Shown here in pieces: positions 1 through 8,067 of a stretch of 64,000 bases of DNA. Location: NCBI GenBank assembly GCA_903905065.1, contig CAIVEW010000009.1, positions 1 to 64,000 on the forward strand. The letters are read 5' to 3'. This DNA is from an uncultured Bacteroidota bacterium. Lineage in GTDB: Bacteria > Bacteroidota > Bacteroidia > Chitinophagales > Chitinophagaceae. The translations under genes and the position numbers were made by a program. Each line of letters opens with the position of its first letter. Position 1 is the first letter of the stretch. The notes beneath the pieces were generated by a model that did no database searches, was not told where the DNA came from, and saw only the letters and a list, made by a program, of their open reading frames with translations.

Positions 1-522
1 ATCGATTTGATATGGGTGAAAGACAGGCATGAAGATATATATGGATGCAATGGCGCATACCAGGACTGTGACCGCTGATAGGTTCACCCACCGGTATTCA
101 AACCCGTTGTGAAAACGGATCAGCAAGCCGAGCACAAGGAGTAGTCCAACATTCTTGACAAGGGACGCCGATGGGCTCATCCATATTGCATCGCCGAAGC
201 AGCCGCAGTTAACATTGTTGCCAGCGGTGGCCCACAGCCAAACGAGGTACAGGCTGAAAACAGCAACGAGCGTGAAAGCTCCTTTAAGTACCCACTTTTG
301 CCTTCCGAAGAAATGTAAAACGATCAAAGCACCAAGGCCGGCTTCGAGGCCCACGAAGAAGCGGGCAGCAATAGAGGCTACTTTGCGGGAGAGATGCGCC
401 TGGTCGGCGAGCGTATATTCGAACGACTGGACGGGGAACAACTTGGTGTAGGCAGAATACAGGAAGAGTGCCCCGGTGGCAACCGAGAGCAGTGTTAATA
501 GCGCTTTGAATGTCTTGGACAT
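1..522 (-). CDS. MauE/DoxX-type membrane protein, 3' end beyond window
   Basis: The minus frame is open from the ATG at 520-522 to the window edge (174 codons, no stop), so the C-terminus is missing. The protein has four to five hydrophobic stretches, starting with a signal-anchor-like segment at residues 7-24. It carries a Cys-Gly-Cys-Phe-Gly motif at about residues 106-110 (N-C-G-C-F-G-D). That motif in a small four-helix membrane protein is typical of the MauE/DoxX group, whose members are linked to electron transfer or disulfide chemistry at the membrane. The exact role here is unknown. A plus-strand reading frame inside the same region is a shadow. The gene is divergent from the lipoprotein gene at 780. 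Confidence 0.72.
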   Translation of the reverse strand, partial: MSKTFKALLTLLSVATGALFLYSAYTKLFPVQSFEYTLADQAHLSRKVASIAARFFVGLEAGLGALIVLHFFGRQKWVLKGAFTLVAVFSLYLVWLWATAGNNVNCGCFGDAIWMSPSASLVKNVGLLLVLGLLIRFHNGFEYRWVNLSAVTVLVCAIASIYIFMPVFHPYQID

Positions 523-581
523 ATAGGAGATACCATTCAAAATTAGCAGCTATTTGTGAAAAAAGACTTCTTTCATAAACA

Positions 582-611
582 TAAAAAGCTACCTGGTTGA
601 GAGGTAGCTTT
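582..611 (-). terminator. Rho-independent-terminator-like hairpin
   Basis: A perfect 10-bp inverted repeat (585-594 with 602-611, loop of 7) is followed on the minus strand by a short T run (plus-strand A run 583-587). It sits upstream of the MauE-like gene, not downstream of a recognised gene, so what it terminates is unclear. It may insulate the MauE-like gene from minus-strand readthrough. Confidence 0.5.
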
Positions 612-779
612 AATTAATATTAAAATTATTTTTTTCGAGGGACTATTTAAGTGCGCAAGTGGCGGTAGAGCCAGCAGTGGAAATATTTATTTTTAACTGT
701 GCTGAATTTCTTTGTATGTGTGGCCTGATTGTTTGTTGTTCTATTTATTTGTTATTAATTTAGCGAAAAAATAAACGTT

Positions 780-1565
780 ATGAAAAAATCCCTCCTACTG
801 AGCCTTTTGGCTTTGTCTTTTGCGTATACAACCAATACAGGTTGTGTAAAACCCGGTGGTGGCACCTCTCTTGCTTTGCCGGACCTATCCAGCTTTAATG
901 TGGCTGCTTCTTCTTTTGCGGTGGGTGCTGCAGCTACAATCGAGATAGCGTCCAGCAGCCTAGGTTCCGGTACTTTTACGGTGAATTACAGTCTTAGCGG
1001 CGCGAATAACCTTGTGAACCAGGTAGCTACGCTTATCATGAATGGCGGCAATGGAACTTTCTCTACACCAGCACTTAACGGCGTAAGCACGACCGAGGGA
1101 ACGACCATCACGATCAACTCAATTCAAAATTCGGCTGGCGGCTCTGCAAACCCAAATGGCAATAATGTTCAAACGTTTAGTGACTCTACCGGCCTGATGA
1201 CCGCCACGATCACTGGTGCAAGTGGTGGCCCAACGTCATTTAGAGGTATACAAGTTAGCGCACTGTTGGCGGGCGAAAACCTGCAAATCGATGGCGTTAT
1301 CTTTACGCCAATGCTTACAGCTATTGATTTGAATGTGCATAACTATATGCATGCGAATAGCACAACTGCGATAAATATTTCAGATCCAGGGACAAACGGC
1401 GGTGCATTTTACAATGTTTCCGGGAATGGTGTAGCGATTGCTGATATAGCGCAAACCGGGTCGATTACCATTACCGGCACCAGTCCATTGCTTACAGGTA
1501 CTTTTTCGTATACTAATCAAGATGGCAGCGTTGTGAGCGGCTCTTTCTCTTGCCCTGCACCATAG
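780..1565 (+). CDS. Putative lipoprotein of unknown function
   Basis: 261 aa. The N-terminus is Lys-Lys plus a hydrophobic stretch ending at Cys22 (T-N-T-G-C). This resembles a lipoprotein signal with an imperfect lipobox, so an outer-membrane lipoprotein is likely. The rest is low-charge, Ser/Thr/Gly/Asn-rich and beta-strand-like. The C-terminal stretch (T-G-T-F-S-Y ... G-S-F-S-C) recalls the end of small Bacteroidota lipoproteins that form a beta-sandwich (DUF6252-like), but this is a weak resemblance. The start is the only ATG before the signal sequence, behind an AT-rich leader. The gene stands alone, divergent from the MauE-like gene and convergent with the Spy-like gene. No function can be assigned. 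Confidence 0.7.
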   Translation: MKKSLLLSLLALSFAYTTNTGCVKPGGGTSLALPDLSSFNVAASSFAVGAAATIEIASSSLGSGTFTVNYSLSGANNLVNQVATLIMNGGNGTFSTPALNGVSTTEGTTITINSIQNSAGGSANPNGNNVQTFSDSTGLMTATITGASGGPTSFRGIQVSALLAGENLQIDGVIFTPMLTAIDLNVHNYMHANSTTAINISDPGTNGGAFYNVSGNGVAIADIAQTGSITITGTSPLLTGTFSYTNQDGSVVSGSFSCPAP

Positions 1566-1590
1566 CCGACTCCAGGAAGTTTTCATTTAT

Positions 1591-1617
1591 ACTGATGCGG
1601 CACTTTGCCGCATCAGT
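1591..1617. terminator. Hairpin between convergent genes
   Basis: A perfect 12-bp stem (1591-1602 with 1606-1617) with a 3-base loop lies between the stop codons of two convergent genes. There is no strong T tract on either side, so it may work as a weak bidirectional terminator or a transcript-end stabiliser. Confidence 0.55.
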
Positions 1618-1668
1618 CATTCAAAGACGTCGTCAGAAAAAGTTGGTTACAAGACTAAGCGAAAACGA

Positions 1669-2136
1669 TCACCGGAACCTTCCGCCAGGGCCCTGCGGGC
1701 CGCCGGGTGAACCGTTAAGCCGCTTGAGGAGCAATTGGCGAAATTCACGCTCCGCTTTGTATAACTCTGCGAGCTGGGTAGGGGAGATGATCTTCAGGAA
1801 GCGGTCGTTGTATTTACGTTTCAGGTCTATTATAGCTTGCTGGTAATCGAGGTTGTCGTCTACAAATTTCATAGAGGCTTCATCGCTCGAATCGTGAATA
1901 TGGTTATTCTTATACTTGCCCAGGAATGATTGCCGGGTGGCCCTCACTTCCCGCTCATATTCATTATAAAGTGGCACAAAGTTGGCGGACTGGTCGGATG
2001 TGAGGCGGAGTCGGTCGGTGATATAAGCCATTTTAGCTGCATGAATGCGCACCATGCCCTCCTGCCCCCGACGTTGTGCAAAGGCTGCGGAACTGGTGAT
2101 CAATACAATTAAAAAGGCTCCTAATAATGTTTTCAT
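1669..2136 (-). CDS. Spy/CpxP-like (LTxxQ-type) periplasmic protein
   Basis: 155 aa with a clear signal peptide (residues 1-20, cleavage after A-F-A). The mature part is almost entirely charged alpha-helix, with L-T-S-D-Q near residue 45 and a second helix pair around I-S-P-T-Q-L near residue 118, followed by a Gly/Pro-rich tail. This matches the Spy/CpxP-type envelope-stress proteins, which bind misfolded periplasmic proteins. It lies downstream of an ECF sigma factor and a membrane protein in the same orientation, with a 190-base gap to the latter. A stress-responsive periplasmic effector of that sigma system is the natural reading, but co-transcription is not proven. Confidence 0.68.
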   Translation of the reverse strand: MKTLLGAFLIVLITSSAAFAQRRGQEGMVRIHAAKMAYITDRLRLTSDQSANFVPLYNEYEREVRATRQSFLGKYKNNHIHDSSDEASMKFVDDNLDYQQAIIDLKRKYNDRFLKIISPTQLAELYKAEREFRQLLLKRLNGSPGGPQGPGGRFR

Positions 2137-2326
2137 AAACTGCGTAAATCCCCAAAACTAAAAATCCAAATTCCAATTTTGTACGAGAAAGTCCAGTAAT
2201 TTTAATACATTTTGTTTGTTCAGGCGGGGAAAGCAGAAAAGCCAAATCCTTTTCTCAGTTATATCCAATCTATAGTTCATATTCCAGTCGCAATTCCCAA
2301 AAAATAATCCCTGATAGTTATCTGGA

Positions 2327-3037
2327 CTAATCTACTACATCCCAGCCAGTTTCGTTAAGATACTGAATAATATCTGTATTGTCAACCTGTATCTTATTTA
2401 TGTCGTTGTTGTTTACTATCCTGTTCACATCCAGTATATAGGCGTGCTGCAGGTAGTCCTGTATCTCTTCAGTTGGCACAGAAGCAAGCATAGTTTCCGT
2501 GCCGTTTTGGCGACCATTGCCGCTGAAGAAACTTACGTATCCACCCAATCCGATGCAGACAAGCAATACAGCCGCTGCGGCCCACCGTACCTGCCTGAAG
2601 GAATTGCGGCCGAGCGGAATAGTTGTTGCCTTCTTTTTTACCGGGCTGGCATATTTGGCCGCCTGCAGTATTTTGCCAGGTAAGGAATCGAAGTAACCGG
2701 CAGGAACGCTATTTGGCATTTGCCTGTTCAGGTTGTCTAACCGATCAGCACTGCCGACTTTTGCCGCGGCAATTACGTTTCCCGCAAAACCTGCAAAATA
2801 ACCATCGGGCACAATATAGGGCATCAATTTATCTCCCTTGACGCCGGGGTGATTGATCCGGGGATCGTTGGTAATGGAGGAGAAATCCTGTGGCACGAGG
2901 TTAATGTCCGGGTGAGCAAAGTTGAACCACTGATCAAAATAACCAGCGGGAACAGAATAGGGCATAGCCCTGCTGAGTACAGCAAGTATGCTGCCCATGC
3001 TCTCCAATTCTTCTGTTACTTCATTTGCCCGATTCAT
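2327..3037 (-). CDS. Putative anti-sigma factor, single-pass membrane protein with three VPxGYF motifs
   Basis: The ATG at 3037 is preceded by a strong Shine-Dalgarno (AAAGGAGG, spacing about 6), unusual in this window. A TTG seven codons upstream is therefore less likely as start. The product is about 236 aa. The cytoplasmic part contains three spaced copies of a motif of the form M-P-x-x-V-P-x-G-Y-F. One transmembrane helix follows (W-A-A-A-A-V-L-L-V-C-I-G-L-G-G-Y), then a short acidic extracytoplasmic tail. The position directly after the ECF sigma gene (about 90 bases) and the topology (cytoplasmic domain, one helix, periplasmic tail) indicate an anti-sigma factor, although no classical zinc-binding anti-sigma motif is visible. 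Confidence 0.65.
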   Translation of the reverse strand: MNRANEVTEELESMGSILAVLSRAMPYSVPAGYFDQWFNFAHPDINLVPQDFSSITNDPRINHPGVKGDKLMPYIVPDGYFAGFAGNVIAAAKVGSADRLDNLNRQMPNSVPAGYFDSLPGKILQAAKYASPVKKKATTIPLGRNSFRQVRWAAAAVLLVCIGLGGYVSFFSGNGRQNGTETMLASVPTEEIQDYLQHAYILDVNRIVNNNDINKIQVDNTDIIQYLNETGWDVVD

Positions 3038-3126
3038 AATGTCCTCCTTTGCCTTCAATTCCCTTTATTTGTTGCGTCTGATCGCCCTAAAGTATCATAA
3101 TTGAGACGCTTTTTGTTATTAAAAGT

Positions 3127-3687
3127 TTAATTCCCCGTCAGGAATGCTTCCACCTTTTTCACCGCATGATGGTAGCTTGCTTTCAGCGCTCCCACCGATG
3201 TATCCAGCACTCCCGACATCTCTTCGTAGGGCATCTCGTCGTAATACCGCAGGTTGAAAACGATCCTTTGCTTCTCCGGCAGTGTTTGTATGGCCTGCTG
3301 CAATTTCCACTCTATTTTGTTAGGGTCAAAATCTTTCTGGGCAGTCAGCCGCTCACTAAACAGGTCTTCATTGTCGCTCAATGACACGGAAGTGCGACGT
3401 TTCTGCTGCTCGATCCAGGTCAATGCTTCATTGGTACCTATGCGGTACAGCCAGGTATAGAGGTTAGATTCTTCCCGGAACTCCCCGAGGTTCTTCCAAA
3501 CTTTAATAAATACATTCTGGAGTATATCGTTGGTATCCTCGTGAGCCACTACCATGCGGCGGATGTGCCAATACAACCGCTCCTGGTACTTACGCACCAG
3601 TTGAGTGAACGACGCGTCCCTCAGTTTTTCGTCTCTGAAGGAAGCTACCAGTATATGATCATCTATCTGATCAGTAGGATCCGGCAT
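3127..3687 (-). CDS. ECF-type RNA polymerase sigma factor
   Basis: 186 aa, the usual size for an extracytoplasmic-function sigma-70. Region 2 spans about residues 20-95, with the core-binding and -10 recognition stretch D-I-L-Q-N-V-F-I-K-V-W-K and T-W-L-Y-R-I-G-T-N-E-A. Region 4 spans about residues 135-183, with L-P-E-K-Q-R-I-V-F-N-L-R-Y-Y-D and a helix-turn-helix ending in S-V-G-A-L-K-A-S-Y-H-H-A. It heads a minus-strand set: sigma, putative anti-sigma, Spy-like protein. It would direct RNA polymerase to envelope-stress promoters when released from the membrane protein downstream. Autoregulation is probable by analogy, but no operator was recognised. Confidence 0.92.
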   Translation of the reverse strand: MPDPTDQIDDHILVASFRDEKLRDASFTQLVRKYQERLYWHIRRMVVAHEDTNDILQNVFIKVWKNLGEFREESNLYTWLYRIGTNEALTWIEQQKRRTSVSLSDNEDLFSERLTAQKDFDPNKIEWKLQQAIQTLPEKQRIVFNLRYYDEMPYEEMSGVLDTSVGALKASYHHAVKKVEAFLTGN

Positions 3688-3773
3688 TGTATCTGTTTGA
3701 CTATGGGAAGGTAGGATAGTTTAACTAAGATTTTTAGGATGAAAGGATTTTAGGATGTGTAGAAAAATACCCC

Positions 3774-3840
3774 GGGATTGCAAATCCCTAACCATAGCAT
3801 TCGGATTGCAAATCCGAATGCTATGCTTGCAAATCCGGAT
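3774..3840. repeat. REP-like palindromic element with three TTGCAAATCC cores
   Basis: Three copies of the core TTGCAAATCC lie within 67 bases. The first forms a 6-bp hairpin (3774-3779 with 3783-3788, loop GCA). The second forms a perfect 15-bp hairpin (3793-3807 with 3811-3825, loop GCA). The third is a half copy. It sits between the sigma gene's upstream region and the 3' end of a convergent-side T9SS gene. Such short palindromes built on a repeated core resemble REP/MITE-type dispersed repeats of Bacteroidota, but only one clear example is in the window. Confidence 0.6.
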
Positions 3841-3847
3841 GAGCGGG

Positions 3848-5440
3848 TTATTCTTTCACAAACCGCCGCAACTCTGTGCCGTTTACTCTTACAAAGTATA
3901 TACCGGGTTGGAGTGCAGAAATATCAACGGTTAAGAGTTGGTCGTTGGCCGTTTGCTGATGTATAGTTTGGCCTAATATATTGGAAATGGAAAGTTGGTT
4001 GATTGGTTCATTGGTTGACTGAATAGTAAGTTGTGTGGTAGCGGGATTTGGGTAGAGGGTTATTTGGTTTATGGGGGCAATTACCTGTCCGACAGAATTT
4101 GGAACAATAGAATTAAAACCACCACAAGTAAGGCTATGGTTATTATTATACATATAGTAGCCTGTTTCGGCACCCCAGGGGTATCCAGTGTTACTGTTTG
4201 TATAATCATTCATCGAAATGCCAGATAAACCCAACCCGATACTATATGCATTGGTAGTATTGCCGACTACAGCCACGCCCACTGCCGTGCTCTCCATTTC
4301 AAATATCACGACACCAGACGGGTATGCAATATTATTTAAGTCAACAATACAAACAGTGTCCGGGCATCCAGTTACGGAATCATAATTAGCTTTTGGGAAA
4401 AAATGATAAAAGTATTGTGCATTCCATTCTTCCGGCATTAAAGTGGTATCTATTAATAAGGTATTACCGTATGACCTAGCAGCAATTCCGTAAGAATAGG
4501 TTGTAGTGGTAGTTACAGACGGAGGGAGGATGGTTGTTACGGTGTACATGCCCCGCTCAGCAAACGTATAGCTTACAGATGTTGCTGTATAAGTTTTTGA
4601 CAAAACGGTATCTAATGTTATTTGAAGCGTGACATAGTCGCCGGAATACTCCGATATCTGATCACTGATTTCCATCACCTGGCCCACTGAAAAATTATTT
4701 ACTTCCATTAAAGTAGGGTCGTGAAACGGCACAGTGTGAAAAATGGAATTTGTAGTATCAACATAATTATTAGTGCTCGGTTCGTCGCATACGCAAGGCA
4801 GTTTGTTCGTTACAAGATCCAGGTAATAGTCAAATCCCCACATGCCACTACTAACGTTGTTGGGGATATGGTATGGGAAGGTATACAGATCAAAGATCTG
4901 TACGAAGCCATGGTTCTGGCTTAATATTATTTTGAAATTATTTACAGGGTCCGCGGCATTCATAACCCCGGTTGTGTCTGCCTCTATGGTGATCTTCTTT
5001 ACTGAGTCCACTATCCCCAATATGGTCATGGTATCTATAGCCGTAAGCGTCGCTTTGTAAGAAATGTGGGTTTTATCCGCGAAAAAAGTCCAGGTGTCGC
5101 CGGAATGAGCCTGCGTTTTTATTACAACGGAATCATGCCACACACCGTCGAACACAAAAGTACCATCGGCATGCTTGATCACGTTTTTACCCAGCCAGCT
5201 GCCACCTGTAGAATCAAGCGCGCCAGCGTAGCTCAAAAATGATAGTGCCGATCTTGGAGTGCGATAAGGATGAAAAACAGTGTCCGTGCCGCTAGTGGTG
5301 ACGGAATCGATCCGCATGCCGCGCAGATAGCCATTGCCGTTTGTGTAGAAGGGTTTAACGCCGGGTTGCAGGCAGTTGTAGTTTTGGGCATTGCCACAAT
5401 ACGCAGTGAGGAAGAAAAGAAGAAGTAGAATATTTTTCAT
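3848..5440 (-). CDS. Secreted protein with T9SS type A C-terminal sorting domain
   Basis: 530 aa. A signal peptide covers residues 1-18 (ends G-N-A-Q). The central 420 residues are beta-rich and not recognised. The last about 75 residues are a textbook type A sorting domain: L-Y-P-N-P-A-T-T-Q-L-T-I, then I-S-N-I-L-G-Q-T-I, then L-Q-P-G-I-Y-F-V-R-V and a basic end (R-R-F-V-K-E). The protein is therefore exported by Sec, crosses the outer membrane through the type IX system, and is likely anchored to the surface or released. It is monocistronic, divergent from the TPR membrane protein gene at 5668. No catalytic motif was seen. Confidence 0.85.
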   Translation of the reverse strand: MKNILLLLFFLTAYCGNAQNYNCLQPGVKPFYTNGNGYLRGMRIDSVTTSGTDTVFHPYRTPRSALSFLSYAGALDSTGGSWLGKNVIKHADGTFVFDGVWHDSVVIKTQAHSGDTWTFFADKTHISYKATLTAIDTMTILGIVDSVKKITIEADTTGVMNAADPVNNFKIILSQNHGFVQIFDLYTFPYHIPNNVSSGMWGFDYYLDLVTNKLPCVCDEPSTNNYVDTTNSIFHTVPFHDPTLMEVNNFSVGQVMEISDQISEYSGDYVTLQITLDTVLSKTYTATSVSYTFAERGMYTVTTILPPSVTTTTTYSYGIAARSYGNTLLIDTTLMPEEWNAQYFYHFFPKANYDSVTGCPDTVCIVDLNNIAYPSGVVIFEMESTAVGVAVVGNTTNAYSIGLGLSGISMNDYTNSNTGYPWGAETGYYMYNNNHSLTCGGFNSIVPNSVGQVIAPINQITLYPNPATTQLTIQSTNEPINQLSISNILGQTIHQQTANDQLLTVDISALQPGIYFVRVNGTELRRFVKE

Positions 5441-5642
5441 AGGGCTAGAATTATATAGTGAAGATAAGAATTTATTTATTGAGAAGTCTTTTATGCAGGT
5501 TGGTTGGGCATATGGAATGAAGGAAATACTGGATGATACAAATCAACATTCGCTATCTATTCTTTACAATTTGATAATTATCAATTTTTCACAATCATTT
5601 CGGACTAAGACGCAAGCACTCCATTATTTTCCCAACTTACCC

Positions 5643-5650
5643 TATATTTG
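5643..5650 (+). promoter_or_regulatory. Bacteroidota-type -7 box (TATATTTG)
   Basis: An exact match to TAnnTTTG, 17 bases before the ATG at 5668. It predicts a very short leader for the TPR membrane protein gene. No convincing -33 TTG was located at the ideal spacing. Confidence 0.45.
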
Positions 5651-5667
5651 AGTTTCACTGACCAATA

Positions 5668-7686
5668 ATGGCAAAAAAAATAAACAATAATACTAACAAA
5701 CCTTTGCAGGGGCCGGTGAAGGGGCCTTCAAACCAGGTTATCAAACCTAAACAGTCTGCTGTGCCTGTGGACGAACCCCAGGTAAAGGACCCGTTGATAC
5801 CTGCATGGTTGTATGAGTTTAAGATACAGGCGATTATCGTGGGGATACTGGCCTTTGTGCTGTACGTAAATACCTCACAGAACGAATACGCGCTTGACGA
5901 CACCATCGTGATCGTGAAGAACGAATATGTTTATGAAGGGTTTAGCGGCATCTGGGACATACTTACAAAAGACGCGTTTGATAGCTACTACAGGCAGTTC
6001 AATTCATCGAACCAACTGAGCGGGGGGCGTTACAGGCCATTGTCGATAGTTACTTTTGCGATTGAGCAGCAATTTTTCGGGGCGATACCTAAGGACCGGA
6101 TGGATAGTACGCGCACAAACCCGAATGGAATAACGCCGGGCTTCAGCTACGATATGAAACAACCCTTCGAAAGGCGGTTCCTGGAGGATATGCATATCCG
6201 GCACTTTTTTAATGTTATCTGGTTTACATTGTGTGTCATAACGCTGCTTTACTTTTTGAGGTATGTGGTGTTTAAGAACAACCATATACTGGCGTTATTG
6301 GCGGCAATACTGTTTACCGTGCACCCCATACATACGGAAGTAGTGGCGAATGTAAAGAGCCGGGACGAGATCATGTCGCTGTTGTTTATTTGCCTCACGT
6401 TTATACTTGCATTTAAGTACCAGGAACATAAAAAGATGTGGATGCTGGTATGCGGGATGGTGAGTTACTTCCTTGCCTTCCTGTCGAAAGAGTATGCGAT
6501 ATCGCTGATTGTGCTGCTGCCAATGTCGTTCTTCCTGTTCAACCGGTACACGCTGGCGCAAAGTATAAAAGCATCTCTGCCTTTTTTAGGGGTTATGGTG
6601 GTTTATATTATCATGAGGCTACAGATCGTGGACTCTATGAGCCCCAACTCTGACAGCGACATTCTCAACAACCCTTACGCCAAGGTGACGGATGCCAACG
6701 AAAAACTGGCCACGCAAATATCAACTACGCTGAACTATTTGAAATTGCTGATATTCCCTGACCATCTGTCTGCGGATTATTCGTACAATACCATCCCCTA
6801 TAAGACCTTTGCTAACCCGCTGGTGTGGCTTTCGCTGATCATACACGTTGGGCTTGTTGGCTTCCTTCTGTCGCTGATCAGGAGATTGTTCAGCCCGGCT
6901 CCTAAGCCCGGTGAGCCGGCAAAAAAACTGAGCATGGAGACGGTTCGGGTACTTTGTTTCGGGATCAGTTTCTATTTGTTCAACCTGTTCCTGGTGTGCA
7001 ACATATTCTTCAACATCGGTGGCACGATGGGTGAACGTCTTATTTTCCATTCATCGGTGGGGTTCTGTATAGTGCTTGCATACTTGCTGTACAAAGGAAG
7101 TGAAATGATAAAACCTGCGGTGACCGGAAAGGTGGCGCTGACCGGGGCGATGCTGGTGATCGTAGGGTTGTGCAGCTTTAAAACCATAACACGTAACCCC
7201 GACTGGAAGAATGATGAGACATTGTGGAACCATGACATAGCTGAGGCGCCCAATAGTGTGCTTGTAAATGCAAACGTGGCGTCATCGCTGATAAACAAGG
7301 CGGAAACGGAAAAGGATATTGTGAAAAAAAGAGACGATCTGCACCGGGGGCTTGTGTATTACAAAAAGGCGCTGGTACTCCACAACACCTTCGTTTCGGG
7401 ATATATGAACAGTTTTGTTGCTTACCTGAAACTGGAAGAGCCGGACAGCGCCAAGATGAACCTGGATATGGTGAAAATGTATTATCCTAATTATCCGAAG
7501 CTGGAAGAAATATACTACAATCTGGGCGTGTGCTACTACATGAAGAAGGAGATACCACAGGCTATACAGCAATGGCAGACATCGCTGAAACTAAAGCCAA
7601 CCTACATCATAGCCCAACAGAGTATTAATACGGCGACGCAGGCAATGAATGCACAGCAAAGGGGTGAAGAGGTGAAGGTGAAGTAG
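5668..7686 (+). CDS. TMTC-like polytopic membrane protein with C-terminal TPR
   Basis: 672 aa. A hydrophilic N-terminal tail (about 50 aa) is followed by roughly ten or more transmembrane segments (residues 52-510) and a soluble C-terminus of TPR-like helices (about 540-665; e.g. Y-Y-N-L-G-V-C-Y-Y-M-K-K). The first extracytoplasmic loop has Asp-Asp (D77-D78 in Y-A-L-D-D-T), the position of the acidic catalytic residues in GT-C glycosyltransferases. The motif H-P-I-H-T-E-V-V-A-N-V-K-S-R is characteristic of the TMTC/DUF1736 group, whose animal members O-mannosylate cadherins. By analogy it may transfer a lipid-linked sugar to extracytoplasmic protein. Substrate and donor are not visible. An AT-rich leader with a TATATTTG box precedes it. 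Confidence 0.8.
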   Translation: MAKKINNNTNKPLQGPVKGPSNQVIKPKQSAVPVDEPQVKDPLIPAWLYEFKIQAIIVGILAFVLYVNTSQNEYALDDTIVIVKNEYVYEGFSGIWDILTKDAFDSYYRQFNSSNQLSGGRYRPLSIVTFAIEQQFFGAIPKDRMDSTRTNPNGITPGFSYDMKQPFERRFLEDMHIRHFFNVIWFTLCVITLLYFLRYVVFKNNHILALLAAILFTVHPIHTEVVANVKSRDEIMSLLFICLTFILAFKYQEHKKMWMLVCGMVSYFLAFLSKEYAISLIVLLPMSFFLFNRYTLAQSIKASLPFLGVMVVYIIMRLQIVDSMSPNSDSDILNNPYAKVTDANEKLATQISTTLNYLKLLIFPDHLSADYSYNTIPYKTFANPLVWLSLIIHVGLVGFLLSLIRRLFSPAPKPGEPAKKLSMETVRVLCFGISFYLFNLFLVCNIFFNIGGTMGERLIFHSSVGFCIVLAYLLYKGSEMIKPAVTGKVALTGAMLVIVGLCSFKTITRNPDWKNDETLWNHDIAEAPNSVLVNANVASSLINKAETEKDIVKKRDDLHRGLVYYKKALVLHNTFVSGYMNSFVAYLKLEEPDSAKMNLDMVKMYYPNYPKLEEIYYNLGVCYYMKKEIPQAIQQWQTSLKLKPTYIIAQQSINTATQAMNAQQRGEEVKVK

Positions 7687-7839
7687 TTTTTTGGGAATTG
7701 GTTCGTTGGAATTAGGAATTGGGATTGGTATAGCTTTAAGGATTGCTTATTTGTATGCACGCATGTAGGATTTATCTTTACGGCAGGTAAGCCAGTACTG
7801 CGCCAGATAAAGTCCGTTTTTTTTCTTCACTTTAGCTAT

Positions 7840-8067
7840 ATGAAAACACTTACAGTACGGATACCTGATAGTGTGGATGTCGATGATAAGGATATACTTA
7901 TTATGCTTGCTGCACAACTTTATGAACTAGGGAAATTATCTTTGGGGCAGGCAGCAGATATGGCTAAGCTCACGAAGCGGGCATTTGCCGAAATCCTTGG
8001 GCAGTATGGTGTTTCCTTGTTTAATTATCCTGCCTCTGATCTGGCAAGAGATATTCAAAATGTATAA
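7840..8067 (+). CDS. UPF0175 family protein, antitoxin-like
   Basis: 75 aa. It begins with a beta strand (K-T-L-T-V-R-I-P-D-S-V), followed by helices with L-A-A-Q-L-Y-E-L-G-K-L-S-L-G-Q-A-A-D-M-A-K-L-T-K-R-A-F-A-E-I-L, the hallmark of UPF0175. This is a small DNA-binding-like family that often precedes DUF3368 genes and is thought to be the antitoxin of such pairs. Its stop overlaps the start of the downstream DUF3368 gene by 8 bases (8060-8067), implying translational coupling. A promoter was not pinpointed. Confidence 0.85.
   Translation: MKTLTVRIPDSVDVDDKDILIMLAAQLYELGKLSLGQAADMAKLTKRAFAEILGQYGVSLFNYPASDLARDIQNV

Noticed and set aside
612-722. Minus-strand frame ending A-T-C-A-L-K just before the hairpin at 582-611, like the tail of a small peptide
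   Set aside because: The frame is only about 25 codons after a stop and has no ATG, GTG or TTG start, so there is no gene to support; a remnant cannot be excluded.
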